Assembly: GCA_900468805.1 (NCBI GenBank)
Contig: UEIF01000038.1
Location: forward strand, 51,138-115,137
Reading direction: 5' to 3'
Source: Hyphomicrobiales bacterium
Lineage (GTDB): Bacteria > Pseudomonadota > Alphaproteobacteria > Rhizobiales > Rhizobiaceae
DNA: 64,000 nucleotides
In this document: positions 51,484-59,391 of the stretch, in pieces
How positions within the stretch are numbered: position 1 is the stretch's first letter
How the letters are laid out: each line of letters begins with the position of its first letter
Notes under the pieces: model-generated
Databases searched by the model: none
What the model was told of the DNA's origin: nothing
Seen by the model: the letters and a program-made list of their open reading frames with translations, nothing else
Made by a program: the position numbers and the translations under genes

Positions 51484-52845
51484 TCACTTGATACCGGGGG
51501 TCCCGTCGAACTTGCGTTCCAGGCCGTCCCAGCACTCCAGGTAGTTGTCCTGCAGCGTTTCAAGCTCAGCTGCGTATTTCGTCAATTGCTGGGGGTACCG
51601 GGTCTCGAACATGAAAGCCATGGTGTCATCCAGCTTCACCGGTTTGAGCTCGGAATTGGATGCCTTTTCGAAGGCGAGCGCGTCCGGCCCGTGGGCAAGC
51701 ATCATGTTATGCAGGCTCATGCCGCCGGGGACAAAGCCCTCCTCCTTGGCGTCATACTGGCCATGGATCAGGCCCATGAACTCGCTCATGATGTTACGGT
51801 GGTACCAGGGCGGGCGGAAAGTGTGCTCGGCGACCAGCCAGCGGGGCGGAAAGATCACGAAATCGACATTCGCCGTGCCCGCATCTTCAGTGGGCGCAGT
51901 CAGCACCGAAAAAATCGACGGATCGGGATGATCAAAGCGGATCGCGCCGACGGGAGCAAACGCCCGCAAATCGTATTTGAAGGGGGCGTAGTTGCCGTGC
52001 CAGGCCACCACATCGAGGGGCGAGTGGCCGATATCCGTGACATAGAATTTGCCGCACCACTTCACATGAACGCGACAAGGCCTTTCCTTGTCCTCGAAAG
52101 CGGCGACAGGAGTCTTGAAGTCGCGCGGGTTCGCCAGACAGTTCGCGCCGATCGGTCCGCGATCCGGCAGCGTGAATTTCGCGCCGTAGTTCTCGCATAT
52201 ATATCCGCGCCAGACGGTCTGCTCGCCGTTGCGCAGGACCTTGAACATCATGCCGCGGGGGATGAGGCATATTTCCAGGGGCTCCACGTCCATGATGCCC
52301 ATTTCGGTGAACACCCTGACGGCGCCGAGCTGCGGCACGATCAGCAGTTCGCCATCGGCGTTGAAGAAGTAATCGTCGATCATGTCTTCATTGAAGACGT
52401 AAGCATGGGCTGACATGCCCACCTGGGTCGTGACATCGCCTGCCGTCGTCATTGTTCGTACACCCTGAAGAAACGTCAGCTTCTCGGTGGGTGCGGGAAC
52501 GGGATTCCAGCGAAGCTGTCCCAGGGGAAGCGAATGCTCGTCCAGACAAGGTGCAGTCTTCCAGTGCGGATAGGAAGCGTTTGAGAAGCGGCTCGTGTGA
52601 CGCACGCTCGGGCGGATGCGATAGAGCCAGGACCTTTCGTTCGTCCCGCGCGGGGCGGTGAACGGTGAACCGGAAAGCTGCTCCGCGTAGAGACCATAGT
52701 TGCATTTCTGGGGGCTGTTCTGGCCTTGTGGAAGAGCGCCCGGGAGTGACTCCGTCTCGAAGTCATTGCCGAAGCCCGGCATATACTTCAGTCTGTTTGC
52801 CGTCGTGGCTTCGCCGTCTGACGGCTGGATCGATGTCTGGTCCAT
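51484..52845 (-). CDS. hmgA: Homogentisate 1,2-dioxygenase
   Basis: A 453-residue Fe(II) cupin dioxygenase that opens homogentisate to maleylacetoacetate. Family hallmarks are YMPGFGNDFETESLPGALP, SGSPFTAPRGTNERSWLYRIRPS (in part), RPPWYHRNIMSEFMGLIHG with iron ligands, and GGMSLHNMMLAHGPD. The ATG at 52845 has a GGGGAGGAG ribosome-binding site; the longer open frame upstream lies over hppD and is rejected. It follows hppD after a 67-base gap with a hairpin. Confidence 0.95.
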   Translation of the reverse strand: MDQTSIQPSDGEATTANRLKYMPGFGNDFETESLPGALPQGQNSPQKCNYGLYAEQLSGSPFTAPRGTNERSWLYRIRPSVRHTSRFSNASYPHWKTAPCLDEHSLPLGQLRWNPVPAPTEKLTFLQGVRTMTTAGDVTTQVGMSAHAYVFNEDMIDDYFFNADGELLIVPQLGAVRVFTEMGIMDVEPLEICLIPRGMMFKVLRNGEQTVWRGYICENYGAKFTLPDRGPIGANCLANPRDFKTPVAAFEDKERPCRVHVKWCGKFYVTDIGHSPLDVVAWHGNYAPFKYDLRAFAPVGAIRFDHPDPSIFSVLTAPTEDAGTANVDFVIFPPRWLVAEHTFRPPWYHRNIMSEFMGLIHGQYDAKEEGFVPGGMSLHNMMLAHGPDALAFEKASNSELKPVKLDDTMAFMFETRYPQQLTKYAAELETLQDNYLECWDGLERKFDGTPGIK

Positions 52846-52856
52846 GCTCAACTCCT

Positions 52857-52915
52857 CCCCGGAAACTCTGAGGCACCGCGCGTCTTCAGACGCGCGAGCT
52901 AACCCCGAGAGTTTA
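52857..52915 (-). other. Intercistronic stem-loop between hppD and hmgA
   Basis: A strong inner hairpin CGCGCGTCT/AGACGCGCG (52877-52896) is nested in outer arms AAACTCT and AGAGTTT. It lies between the hppD stop at 52913 and the hmgA start at 52845 and could tune relative expression. Confidence 0.55.
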
Positions 52916-54022
52916 CTCCGCCGCAGTACCGATAACACCACGCTTGATCTGATCGGCCTCGATCGACTCGAAGAGAGCACGGAAATTGCCTTCGCCGAAG
53001 CCCTCGTCGCCCTTGCGCTGGATGAATTCGAAGAAGATCGGGCCAATGACGGTCTTGGAGAAGATCTGCAGCAGGATTTTCGTCATGCCGCCATTCACCA
53101 CGCCTTCGCCATCGATGAGGATGCCGTGCTTCTTCATACGTTCGACAGGTTCGCTATGGTCGTTCACGCGTTCATAGGACATGTCGTAATAGGTTTCCGG
53201 CGGTCCCGGCATGAAACGCAGACTGTTATCGGCAAGCCTGTCAGTTGCCTCGTAGATATCCTCCGTTCCAACGGCGATATGCTGGATGCCCTCGCCTCTG
53301 TACTTCTTCAGATATTCTTCAATCTGGCTGGTGTCATCCTTCGATTCATTCAGCGGAATGCGGATCTTGCCGCAGGGCGACGTGATGGCGCGGCTTACCA
53401 GACCGGTGATGCGTCCATCGATATCGAAGAAGTGGATCTGCTTGAAATTGAACAGATTGCGGTAAAAATCCCACCACTTGTCCATATTGCCGCGGAAAAC
53501 GTTGTGGGTGAGATGGTCGAGATAATAAAAACCGATCCCCTGGGGATGCGGGTTGGACTCGCCAAGCCAATCGAACTCGGCATCGTAGGCTGATCCCTTT
53601 GCACCATAGGTTTCGACGAAATAGAGCAGTGAGCCACCAATGCCGACGATCGCCGGGACATCGAGCGCCTTGTCATCCCCTTCATACGGGATGGCGCCTT
53701 TCGACACTGCGTGATCGAAGGCGTGTCTGGCGTCGACGACGCGCCATGCCATCGACGGGGCGCAGGGACCATGGGCTGCGACGAAACGAGCGGCATGACT
53801 GCCGGCTTCGGCGTTCAGGATATAGTTGATGTCCCCCTGGCGCCAGACGGTGATGTCTTTCGTCTTGTGCCTGGCGACTGGGACGTAGCCCATGCGTGTG
53901 AACAGTTCGCGCAGCTTCTCGGGTTCAGGATGGGCGAATTCAACGAACTCGAAGCCGTCGGTGCCGGCCGGGTTGTCGGCGGTAATTTCAGAGGGCGGCG
54001 CATCATGCGGAAAAGGGCCCAT
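52913..54022 (-). CDS. hppD: 4-hydroxyphenylpyruvate dioxygenase
   Basis: A 369-residue two-domain VOC-fold enzyme converting 4-hydroxyphenylpyruvate to homogentisate. The Fe(II) facial triad is visible in LDHLTHNV, GIQHIAVGTEDIYEA and FFEFIQRKGDEGFGEGNF (His, His, Glu). The N-terminal domain is of normal length. The start has a perfect AGGAGGAG site. It is the first gene of the leftward operon and diverges from an Lrp-type regulator. The intergenic region carries two operator-like dyads. Confidence 0.95.
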   Translation of the reverse strand: MGPFPHDAPPSEITADNPAGTDGFEFVEFAHPEPEKLRELFTRMGYVPVARHKTKDITVWRQGDINYILNAEAGSHAARFVAAHGPCAPSMAWRVVDARHAFDHAVSKGAIPYEGDDKALDVPAIVGIGGSLLYFVETYGAKGSAYDAEFDWLGESNPHPQGIGFYYLDHLTHNVFRGNMDKWWDFYRNLFNFKQIHFFDIDGRITGLVSRAITSPCGKIRIPLNESKDDTSQIEEYLKKYRGEGIQHIAVGTEDIYEATDRLADNSLRFMPGPPETYYDMSYERVNDHSEPVERMKKHGILIDGEGVVNGGMTKILLQIFSKTVIGPIFFEFIQRKGDEGFGEGNFRALFESIEADQIKRGVIGTAAE

Positions 54023-54042
54023 TTTCTCCTCCTAGGAACTGG

Positions 54043-54091
54043 ACTTTGCTTATGCAAAGTGTGGCCCAAAACGCATGCAAAGTTCTTGCAT
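54043..54091. promoter_or_regulatory. Two operator-like dyads between hppD and the Lrp-type regulator
   Basis: Site 1 is ACTTTGC-TTAT-GCAAAGT (54043-54060), site 2 is ATGCAA-AGTTC-TTGCAT (54075-54091). Both share the ATGCAAAG half. The centres are about 32 bases apart, roughly three helical turns. They are likely sites for the adjacent Lrp/AsnC regulator controlling hppD and itself. Confidence 0.65.
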
Positions 54092-54150
54092 TCTTTATGC
54101 TCCGAGAAGACATTGTGCACGATCTGTGAGGATTTTCAGGATTTTGCGCA

Positions 54151-54651
54151 ATGGATGAACAGCTCGACAAATTGGATTTACGTCTGCTCCAGGAACTTCA
54201 AAAGGACGGCCGGCTGACGAACAACGAGTTGGGGGAGCGGATCGCGCTTTCACCCTCGCAATGCTCGCGCCGGCGAACAAGACTGGAAGCTGAGGGATAT
54301 ATTCGCAGCTACCGGGCCTATCTGGATCAGCAGAAGCTGGGTCTGGATATGCTGGTGGTCATATCCGTGACGCTTGCCACCCACAACAGGGACAATGCCC
54401 GCAGATTCTCGCAACTGATCAACGGACTGCCGGAAGTTCTCGAAGCCTATGCGCTGACCGGTGAAATGGACTATCACCTGAAGGTAGCGACCCGCGGGCT
54501 CGCGGATCTCTCCAAATTCGTCAACGACGTTCTGCTGCCTCATGAGTCTGTGCAGCACGTGAAGACTTCGATCGTGCTCGATACATTGAAGACATTCGAA
54601 GGCTTTCCGATACACATGCCGGCTAGCTGGCATGGGGACAGCGCGCGGTGA
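54151..54651 (+). CDS. Lrp/AsnC-family transcriptional regulator
   Basis: A 166-residue regulator with an N-terminal helix-turn-helix (DLRLLQELQKDGRLTNNELGERIALS region, e.g. LTNNELGERIALSPSQC) and a C-terminal RAM ligand-binding domain (DMLVVISVTLATHNRDNARR, ALTGEMDYHLKVATRGL). The family senses amino acids and wraps DNA. Divergent from hppD with shared dyads, so it probably controls tyrosine degradation, with tyrosine, phenylalanine or an intermediate as effector. Its 3' end faces a second Lrp-type gene. Confidence 0.92.
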   Translation: MDEQLDKLDLRLLQELQKDGRLTNNELGERIALSPSQCSRRRTRLEAEGYIRSYRAYLDQQKLGLDMLVVISVTLATHNRDNARRFSQLINGLPEVLEAYALTGEMDYHLKVATRGLADLSKFVNDVLLPHESVQHVKTSIVLDTLKTFEGFPIHMPASWHGDSAR

Positions 54652-54665
54652 TCTGGCACCAAACG

Positions 54666-55127
54666 TCAGAGCGGCAGTTCGGTCGAGAATTTCAGCTCCC
54701 GCAGCACAAAGCTCGATACGACCGTGCGCACATGCGGGTTGCGCATAAGGTAGCGGGTCATGAAGGCTTCGTAGCTTTCCACGTCCCTCACCCTTATCTT
54801 CAGCATGTAATCGAAAGCGCCTGATAAGGCGTAGCATTCCATGATCTCCGGCCGCTCCAACACCACCGAAGCGAAAGACGCTACCGCCTCTTCGTGATGA
54901 TCCTCCAGCGTTACATGAGCGATGACGCAGAGCTTGAGATCGAGTTTTCCAGGATCGAGCAGTGTCACACGCTTGCGGATGACGCCGTCGGCTTCCAGTT
55001 CCTGGATCTTCCGCCAGGCCGAGCTTTGTGACATGCCGGCCTTTTCAGCCAGGTCTGCCAGCGAAAGAGTGCCGTCAGCCTGGACGAGCTGCAGAAGCTT
55101 GCGGTGAAAATTCCCAGGTTCTTTCAT
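54666..55127 (-). CDS. Lrp/AsnC-family transcriptional regulator
   Basis: About 153 residues. The HTH reads LSLADLAEKAGMSQSSAWRKIQEL and the RAM domain follows (LCVIAHVTLEDHHEEAVASF, ECYALSGAFDYMLKIRVRDVE). The ATG at 55127 is preferred over a TTG at 55148. It is divergent from phhA, which it likely activates or represses in response to phenylalanine. Its gene converges with the other Lrp-type gene, leaving a 14-base gap. Confidence 0.9.
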   Translation of the reverse strand: MKEPGNFHRKLLQLVQADGTLSLADLAEKAGMSQSSAWRKIQELEADGVIRKRVTLLDPGKLDLKLCVIAHVTLEDHHEEAVASFASVVLERPEIMECYALSGAFDYMLKIRVRDVESYEAFMTRYLMRNPHVRTVVSSFVLRELKFSTELPL

Positions 55128-55143
55128 TCTTGGCGTCACATTC

Positions 55144-55156
55144 GGCAAGATTTGCC
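55144..55156. promoter_or_regulatory. Operator-like dyad GGCAA-GAT-TTGCC
   Basis: A perfect 5-3-5 dyad in the gap between the second Lrp-type gene and phhA. Related half-sites (ATGCC, GCAT) follow at about 55164-55180. It is probably bound by the adjacent regulator. Confidence 0.5.
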
Positions 55157-55250
55157 ATCACTATGCCAATAGCCAGCATGAAAGAAAAGAAAATCCTCCA
55201 AACCTGGATCATAATGGCAGGAATAGCGCCGTGCATGGGAGGATCAGCCT

Positions 55251-56042
55251 ATGACCAAGGAAAGCAGCTACACCGCCAAACTGCCCGGCCCGGACGGTTT
55301 ATATGACTACATGCCTGATGAAGATGCGATCTGGGGTGAGCTCTACCGGCGTCAGATGAATCTTCTCGCCGAGATGGCCTGCCGCGAATATCTTGATGGC
55401 GTCGAAATGCTGGGACTGAAGCCCGACAAGGTGCCTCAGCTTCTCGATGTGAACAGACGTCTGAACGAAACCACCGGCTTCGGGGTTGAAGGCGTGCCGG
55501 CGCTCATTCCGCCCTCGCGCTTTTATGAACTTCTGTCGCAAGGCAAATTCCCGCTCGCCACGTTCCTCCGCCGTCGCGAGCATATCGACTATATCGAGGA
55601 ACCCGACCTGTTCCATGAGGTTTTCGGCCACTGCCCAATGCTCACCAACCAGAGCTATGCCAATTTCGTACGGCATTTCGGTGAAACTGCCGTCCGCCTC
55701 GGCAAGGGCTATTCCTGGCATTTGTTCCGCATCTTCTGGTTTACCGTCGAATTCGGTCTGATCAACACACCAAAGGGCCGCCGCTGCTTCGGCGCAGGGA
55801 TCGTCTCTTCGCCAAGCGAAGCAAAGGCAGCAATGGAAGGCACGACGTGTGAATTTCGGCCGTTCGATCTGCTGAGCGTGCTGAGGACTCCATACCGGAT
55901 CGATATCCTCCAGCCGATCTACTACGTCATCGACAGCTTCACCGATCTTGAAGCGATCGTTGAGCAGGATATCGAAGGCATGATCCTCAAGGCAAAATCG
56001 CTGGGTGATTTTGCCCCCACTTTCGAAGCCAAAGCGTCGTGA
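55251..56042 (+). CDS. phhA: Phenylalanine 4-monooxygenase
   Basis: A 263-residue pterin-dependent hydroxylase of the short bacterial type. Iron ligands lie in DLFHEVFGHCPML (two His) and the Glu of FWFTVEFGLI; pterin and substrate regions include GFGVEGVPALIPP and RREHIDYIEEPDLFHE. It converts phenylalanine to tyrosine with tetrahydrobiopterin. The N-terminal regulatory domain of animal enzymes is absent, as expected in bacteria. GGGAGG precedes the ATG. No pterin-recycling dehydratase gene (phhB) is adjacent. Confidence 0.95.
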   Translation: MTKESSYTAKLPGPDGLYDYMPDEDAIWGELYRRQMNLLAEMACREYLDGVEMLGLKPDKVPQLLDVNRRLNETTGFGVEGVPALIPPSRFYELLSQGKFPLATFLRRREHIDYIEEPDLFHEVFGHCPMLTNQSYANFVRHFGETAVRLGKGYSWHLFRIFWFTVEFGLINTPKGRRCFGAGIVSSPSEAKAAMEGTTCEFRPFDLLSVLRTPYRIDILQPIYYVIDSFTDLEAIVEQDIEGMILKAKSLGDFAPTFEAKAS

Positions 56043-56117
56043 ATCGCTCATGGTATGACGGCTGCGACAATCGAGCTGAGGGCGACAGGCTATTCAGGCT
56101 TGGCAAGGCCACCCGAA

Positions 56118-56939
56118 CTACGGCCGGCGCTTGAATGTATGGTCTTGCGTGGGAAATGTGCGGGAGCGAACCTCACCAGCATAGGCGGCCGCCGCCACCC
56201 CGATCCTCTTTCCAAGCTCGTCGTACCGTTTGACGAAGCGCGGTGTGAAGTCGTTGAACAGTCCGAGCATATCGTCCGAAACCAGGATCTGGCCGTCGCA
56301 GGCGGCCGACGCACCGATTCCAATCGTTGGAACAGGGATAGCGCTCGTCACCTCGCGGGCAAATGTCTCAACCGTGCCCTCGATGACGACCGCAAAGGCT
56401 CCCGAGTTGCAGACGGCCTCCGCGTCACGCCGGATCGTCGCGACTTCTTCGTCGGAATGGCCCACGGATCGGTATCCACCTGCGGTATGAACCTGCTGCG
56501 GCATCAAGCCGATGTGGCCAAGAACTGGAACACCACGGGCGGTGAGGAAGGCGATTGTATCGGCCATCTCCTCGCCACCCTCAAGCTTGACCGCGTCGCA
56601 GCCGGTTTCCTGTAGAATGCGCACGGCATTGCGATAGGCCAGTTCTTTGGATTCCTGGTAACTGCCGAAGGGCATGTCGACGACGACACAGGATTTGGTG
56701 ACCCCGCGCATGACCGCCTTGCCGTGCGCGACCATCATGTCGAGCGTCACCGCGACGGTGCTGTCCAGTCCATAGAGAACCATGCCGAGCGAATCTCCGA
56801 CGAGCAGGAGATCGCAGTGTTCATCGAGCAGCCGCGCCATCGGCGTCGTGTAAGCCGTCAGGCATACGATCGGCGTTCCACCCTTCATCGCCCGGATTCG
56901 CGTGGGCGTCAGGCGCTTCGTGGAGTTCGCTGTACTCAT
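56118..56939 (-). CDS. panB: 3-methyl-2-oxobutanoate hydroxymethyltransferase
   Basis: A 273-residue enzyme of pantothenate synthesis that adds a hydroxymethyl group from methylene-tetrahydrofolate to ketoisovalerate. Family motifs are TAYTTPMARLLDEHCDLLLVGDSLGM in parts (DLLLVGDSLGM), MPFGSY, KLEGG, PVLGHIGLMPQ and IGIGASAACDGQILV. It overlaps panC by four bases and is co-translated with it. Located after phhA in convergent orientation. Confidence 0.95.
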   Translation of the reverse strand: MSTANSTKRLTPTRIRAMKGGTPIVCLTAYTTPMARLLDEHCDLLLVGDSLGMVLYGLDSTVAVTLDMMVAHGKAVMRGVTKSCVVVDMPFGSYQESKELAYRNAVRILQETGCDAVKLEGGEEMADTIAFLTARGVPVLGHIGLMPQQVHTAGGYRSVGHSDEEVATIRRDAEAVCNSGAFAVVIEGTVETFAREVTSAIPVPTIGIGASAACDGQILVSDDMLGLFNDFTPRFVKRYDELGKRIGVAAAAYAGEVRSRTFPTQDHTFKRRP

Positions 56940-57811
56940 TGCGCATCTCCTGGTCCAGACGTAGTCTTTTTTACAATCACCCGGTTGTCGAGAAGCCTAG
57001 TCGTGCCGATCCGGACGAACAATGCGATCACCACCGGGACCTCGATTTTCGCGACATTCTGCAATGTCGAGGCGTCCCTCACAGCGACGACTTCCGGCTT
57101 TGCCAGAGGCTCACGGCTGATGAAGCCGGCAAGCTTCGCTTCAAGGACCTGCGGGTCAGTGAGGCCCTGAGCGACAAGGCGCTCCGCTTCGTCCAACGCG
57201 CGAGGGACGATGACCGCTGCTCGCCTTTCTTCCTCATTGAGATAGACGTTGCGAGAAGACAGCGCGAGCCCATCCATATCCCGGACTGTCGGCACGGAAA
57301 CGACGCGCACCGGCAGCGCCAGATCGTCTACCATCCGTTTGATGATAACGACCTGTTGGTAATCCTTCTCGCCGAAATAGGCGTGCTTCGGCTGGACGAT
57401 ATTGAAGAGCTTGCTGACGACAGTGGCCACGCCGGCGAAATGCCCTGGTCGAACGGCGCCTTCGAGCTCGCATCCAAGCTCCGGCACATCAACCACGGTT
57501 TTCATCGGGCGTGGGTACATATCCTCGACGCCTGGCACAAAGAGAATGTCAACGCCTGCTTTTTCCAGCATCGTTTTGTCGCGTTCGAGATCACGCGGGT
57601 ATCGGGTCAGATCCTCCGCCGGGCCGAACTGGAGTGGATTGACGAAGATCGAGGCAACGACGATTTCGTTTTCGGCGCGGGCTCGCGCGACAAGTTCCAT
57701 ATGTCCGGCATGGAGATAACCCATCGTTGGCACGAAGCCGACCGGCCCGCCTCTCGCCTTTGCTTCAGCAAGTGCTGCGCGCATCGCCTCAATGCTCGAT
57801 AGGACCTGCAT
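56936..57811 (-). CDS. panC: Pantothenate synthetase
   Basis: A 291-residue ATP-dependent ligase joining pantoate and beta-alanine. The nucleotidyl-transferase motif FVPTMGYLHAGHMELV lies near the N-terminus, FVNPLQFGPAEDLTRYPR follows, and GEKDYQQVVIIKRMV and LSSRNVYLNEEER are in the second half. It starts the panC-panB operon. The region upstream (57812-58066) should hold its promoter. Confidence 0.95.
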   Translation of the reverse strand: MQVLSSIEAMRAALAEAKARGGPVGFVPTMGYLHAGHMELVARARAENEIVVASIFVNPLQFGPAEDLTRYPRDLERDKTMLEKAGVDILFVPGVEDMYPRPMKTVVDVPELGCELEGAVRPGHFAGVATVVSKLFNIVQPKHAYFGEKDYQQVVIIKRMVDDLALPVRVVSVPTVRDMDGLALSSRNVYLNEEERRAAVIVPRALDEAERLVAQGLTDPQVLEAKLAGFISREPLAKPEVVAVRDASTLQNVAKIEVPVVIALFVRIGTTRLLDNRVIVKKTTSGPGDAQ

Positions 57812-58066
57812 GTGCCCTCCCCGGCCACGGTCACGTTGGGGGCGGATACAGAATGCAAGCGGGGTCGCGCGTCAATGCCCCCTGTAGATAAAAACGATTA
57901 GATAAGAGCGGTTTTCTTAGCACCTGCTCTTGCCGCCGGGCACAATGAGACGGATTTCTCGCAACTGCGCCAAAGCTGGCGCAAGACGGCCCGCGCCTGT
58001 CTCGCCGGCCCCGACAGAACTGCTCAAGCTCGTCTGCCGCCTGCCGTTCGTATGGTTGCACAAATG
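57812..58066. other. Intergenic region upstream of panC
   Basis: About 255 bases between the thuR stop and the panC start. It should contain the panCB promoter and the end of the thuR transcript. I see no gene and no clear terminator. Confidence 0.35.
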
Positions 58067-59092
58067 TTAAGTCTGGAGCGCCCGTACCGGCCCTGTTGAC
58101 TCGCGCAAGATAAGCTCAACCGGCCAAAGCTCGTGAATCTCCAGTGGCGAACGCCCGGCCAAAAGCTGCAGCACGAGATCGGCGCACCGCGTGCCTGCGG
58201 CGCGCATCGACGAGCGGGTCGCCGATAGCGACGGGACCATATTGTCGGCCGTCAAATAGGGAAAAACGTCATCGTGAGCGATAACCGAGACATCGCTGCC
58301 GATCTGAAGGCCGAGCGAACGCGCGGCTCGGTAAATGCCGAGCGCCGTCATCATGGACCCGGCGACAAACGCGGTAGGCGGCTTCGGTTGTTCGAGAAAT
58401 GACCGTGCAAAGCGAAAACCGAGCTCGTCGGTGAAATTGCCGTTGGCAATCAATTGCGGATCGACTTCGATCCCGTGGCGCTGCAGCGCGCGGCGATAGC
58501 CGATGTCGCGATGCAGCGCATAGGTCGCTCCCTGGCGGCCATTGATCATCGCAATCCTGGTATGACCAAGATCGATCAGATGCGAGGTCGCACGACACAC
58601 GGCCCCTTCATTGTCGATATCGAGCCACGGGTGCGGCACGTCGATGTCAGACCGGCCATGAACGAGAAACGGCATTCCCAGCTCGTTCAGTAGCGCGATG
58701 CGCTGGTCATTGGGTCGAGGCGAGTGAACGATGATCGCATCCACCCGCTGGCTTTCCGCCAGCCGCCTATAAAGTTGCATCTCGGCATCATATTCGGGAT
58801 TAGCCATCGGAATGACCAGAATGTCGGTGTCTTCCGTGACAAGACGCTCCGCCATGCCAGCCATGAATTCCGCGAAATGGAACTCGCCTGCTCGCCCCAT
58901 AACGACACCAATGGCACCGACCCGCCCGGTTTTCAGCCTTACCGCATTGACGTTCGGCCGGTAGCCCATTCGCACCGCTTCCTGAACGACACGGGCGCGC
59001 GTCACTTCGCTCACCTCGGGATAGCCACTGAGCGCACGGCTGACGGTCGTTGGAGACAGTCCAAGTTGTTTTGCGAACTCTTTGAGTTTCAT
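58067..59092 (-). CDS. thuR: LacI-family regulator of the trehalose operon (ThuR)
   Basis: A 341-residue regulator. The HTH reads KLKEFAKQLGLSPTTVSRALSGYPEV at the start (shown in part: FAKQLGLSPTTVSRALSGY), followed by a periplasmic-binding-like domain (VGAIGVVMGRAGEFHFAEF, HDDVFPYLTADNMVPSL). It is divergent from an ABC operon with thuE-F-G-K-A gene order, as described for S. meliloti thuR. The shared region has two identical 16-base sites. The name rests on synteny. Confidence 0.88.
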   Translation of the reverse strand: MKLKEFAKQLGLSPTTVSRALSGYPEVSEVTRARVVQEAVRMGYRPNVNAVRLKTGRVGAIGVVMGRAGEFHFAEFMAGMAERLVTEDTDILVIPMANPEYDAEMQLYRRLAESQRVDAIIVHSPRPNDQRIALLNELGMPFLVHGRSDIDVPHPWLDIDNEGAVCRATSHLIDLGHTRIAMINGRQGATYALHRDIGYRRALQRHGIEVDPQLIANGNFTDELGFRFARSFLEQPKPPTAFVAGSMMTALGIYRAARSLGLQIGSDVSVIAHDDVFPYLTADNMVPSLSATRSSMRAAGTRCADLVLQLLAGRSPLEIHELWPVELILRESTGPVRALQT

Positions 59093-59184
59093 AGACCGAA
59101 TTGACTTTCATCGCCTGCGCTGCCGGGGATCTATACCATCGGCGGCGCAATTTCCACATTCTACGCCGTCGACTATATTTCCTC

Positions 59185-59200
59185 AAATCGATTTCAATTT
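59185..59200. promoter_or_regulatory. ThuR operator candidate 1
   Basis: AAATCGATTTCAATTT contains the palindrome AAATCGATTT. An identical copy lies at 59358-59373. It is located in the divergent thuR-thuE region. Confidence 0.7.
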
Positions 59201-59357
59201 TAATTGCCTTCTTGTCACGCAACCCGAAATCAAAGAAATCGCAATATTCAGGATACGCATTGATTTCAAACAGTATTCTGCATCTGTACACAAGCAACAC
59301 TGTCGATCGAGCCCCTCTCTTGACATGATATCCGCCTTCTGACAGTTTTTTGCAGCC

Positions 59358-59373
59358 AAATCGATTTCAATTT
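59358..59373. promoter_or_regulatory. ThuR operator candidate 2
   Basis: Second identical copy of AAATCGATTTCAATTT, ending 18 bases before the thuE start and just upstream of its ribosome-binding site. Centre-to-centre distance to copy 1 is 173 bases. A related half-site ATTGATTTCAAA lies near 59259. The arrangement suits repression by DNA looping. Confidence 0.7.
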
Positions 59374-59391
59374 GGTCCTTGGGAGGAGAAA

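Noticed and set aside
51484..53046. A longer homogentisate dioxygenase starting within hppD
   Set aside because: The extra residues overlap hppD and are Ser/Arg-rich; an ATG at 52845 with a strong ribosome-binding site fits the family start.
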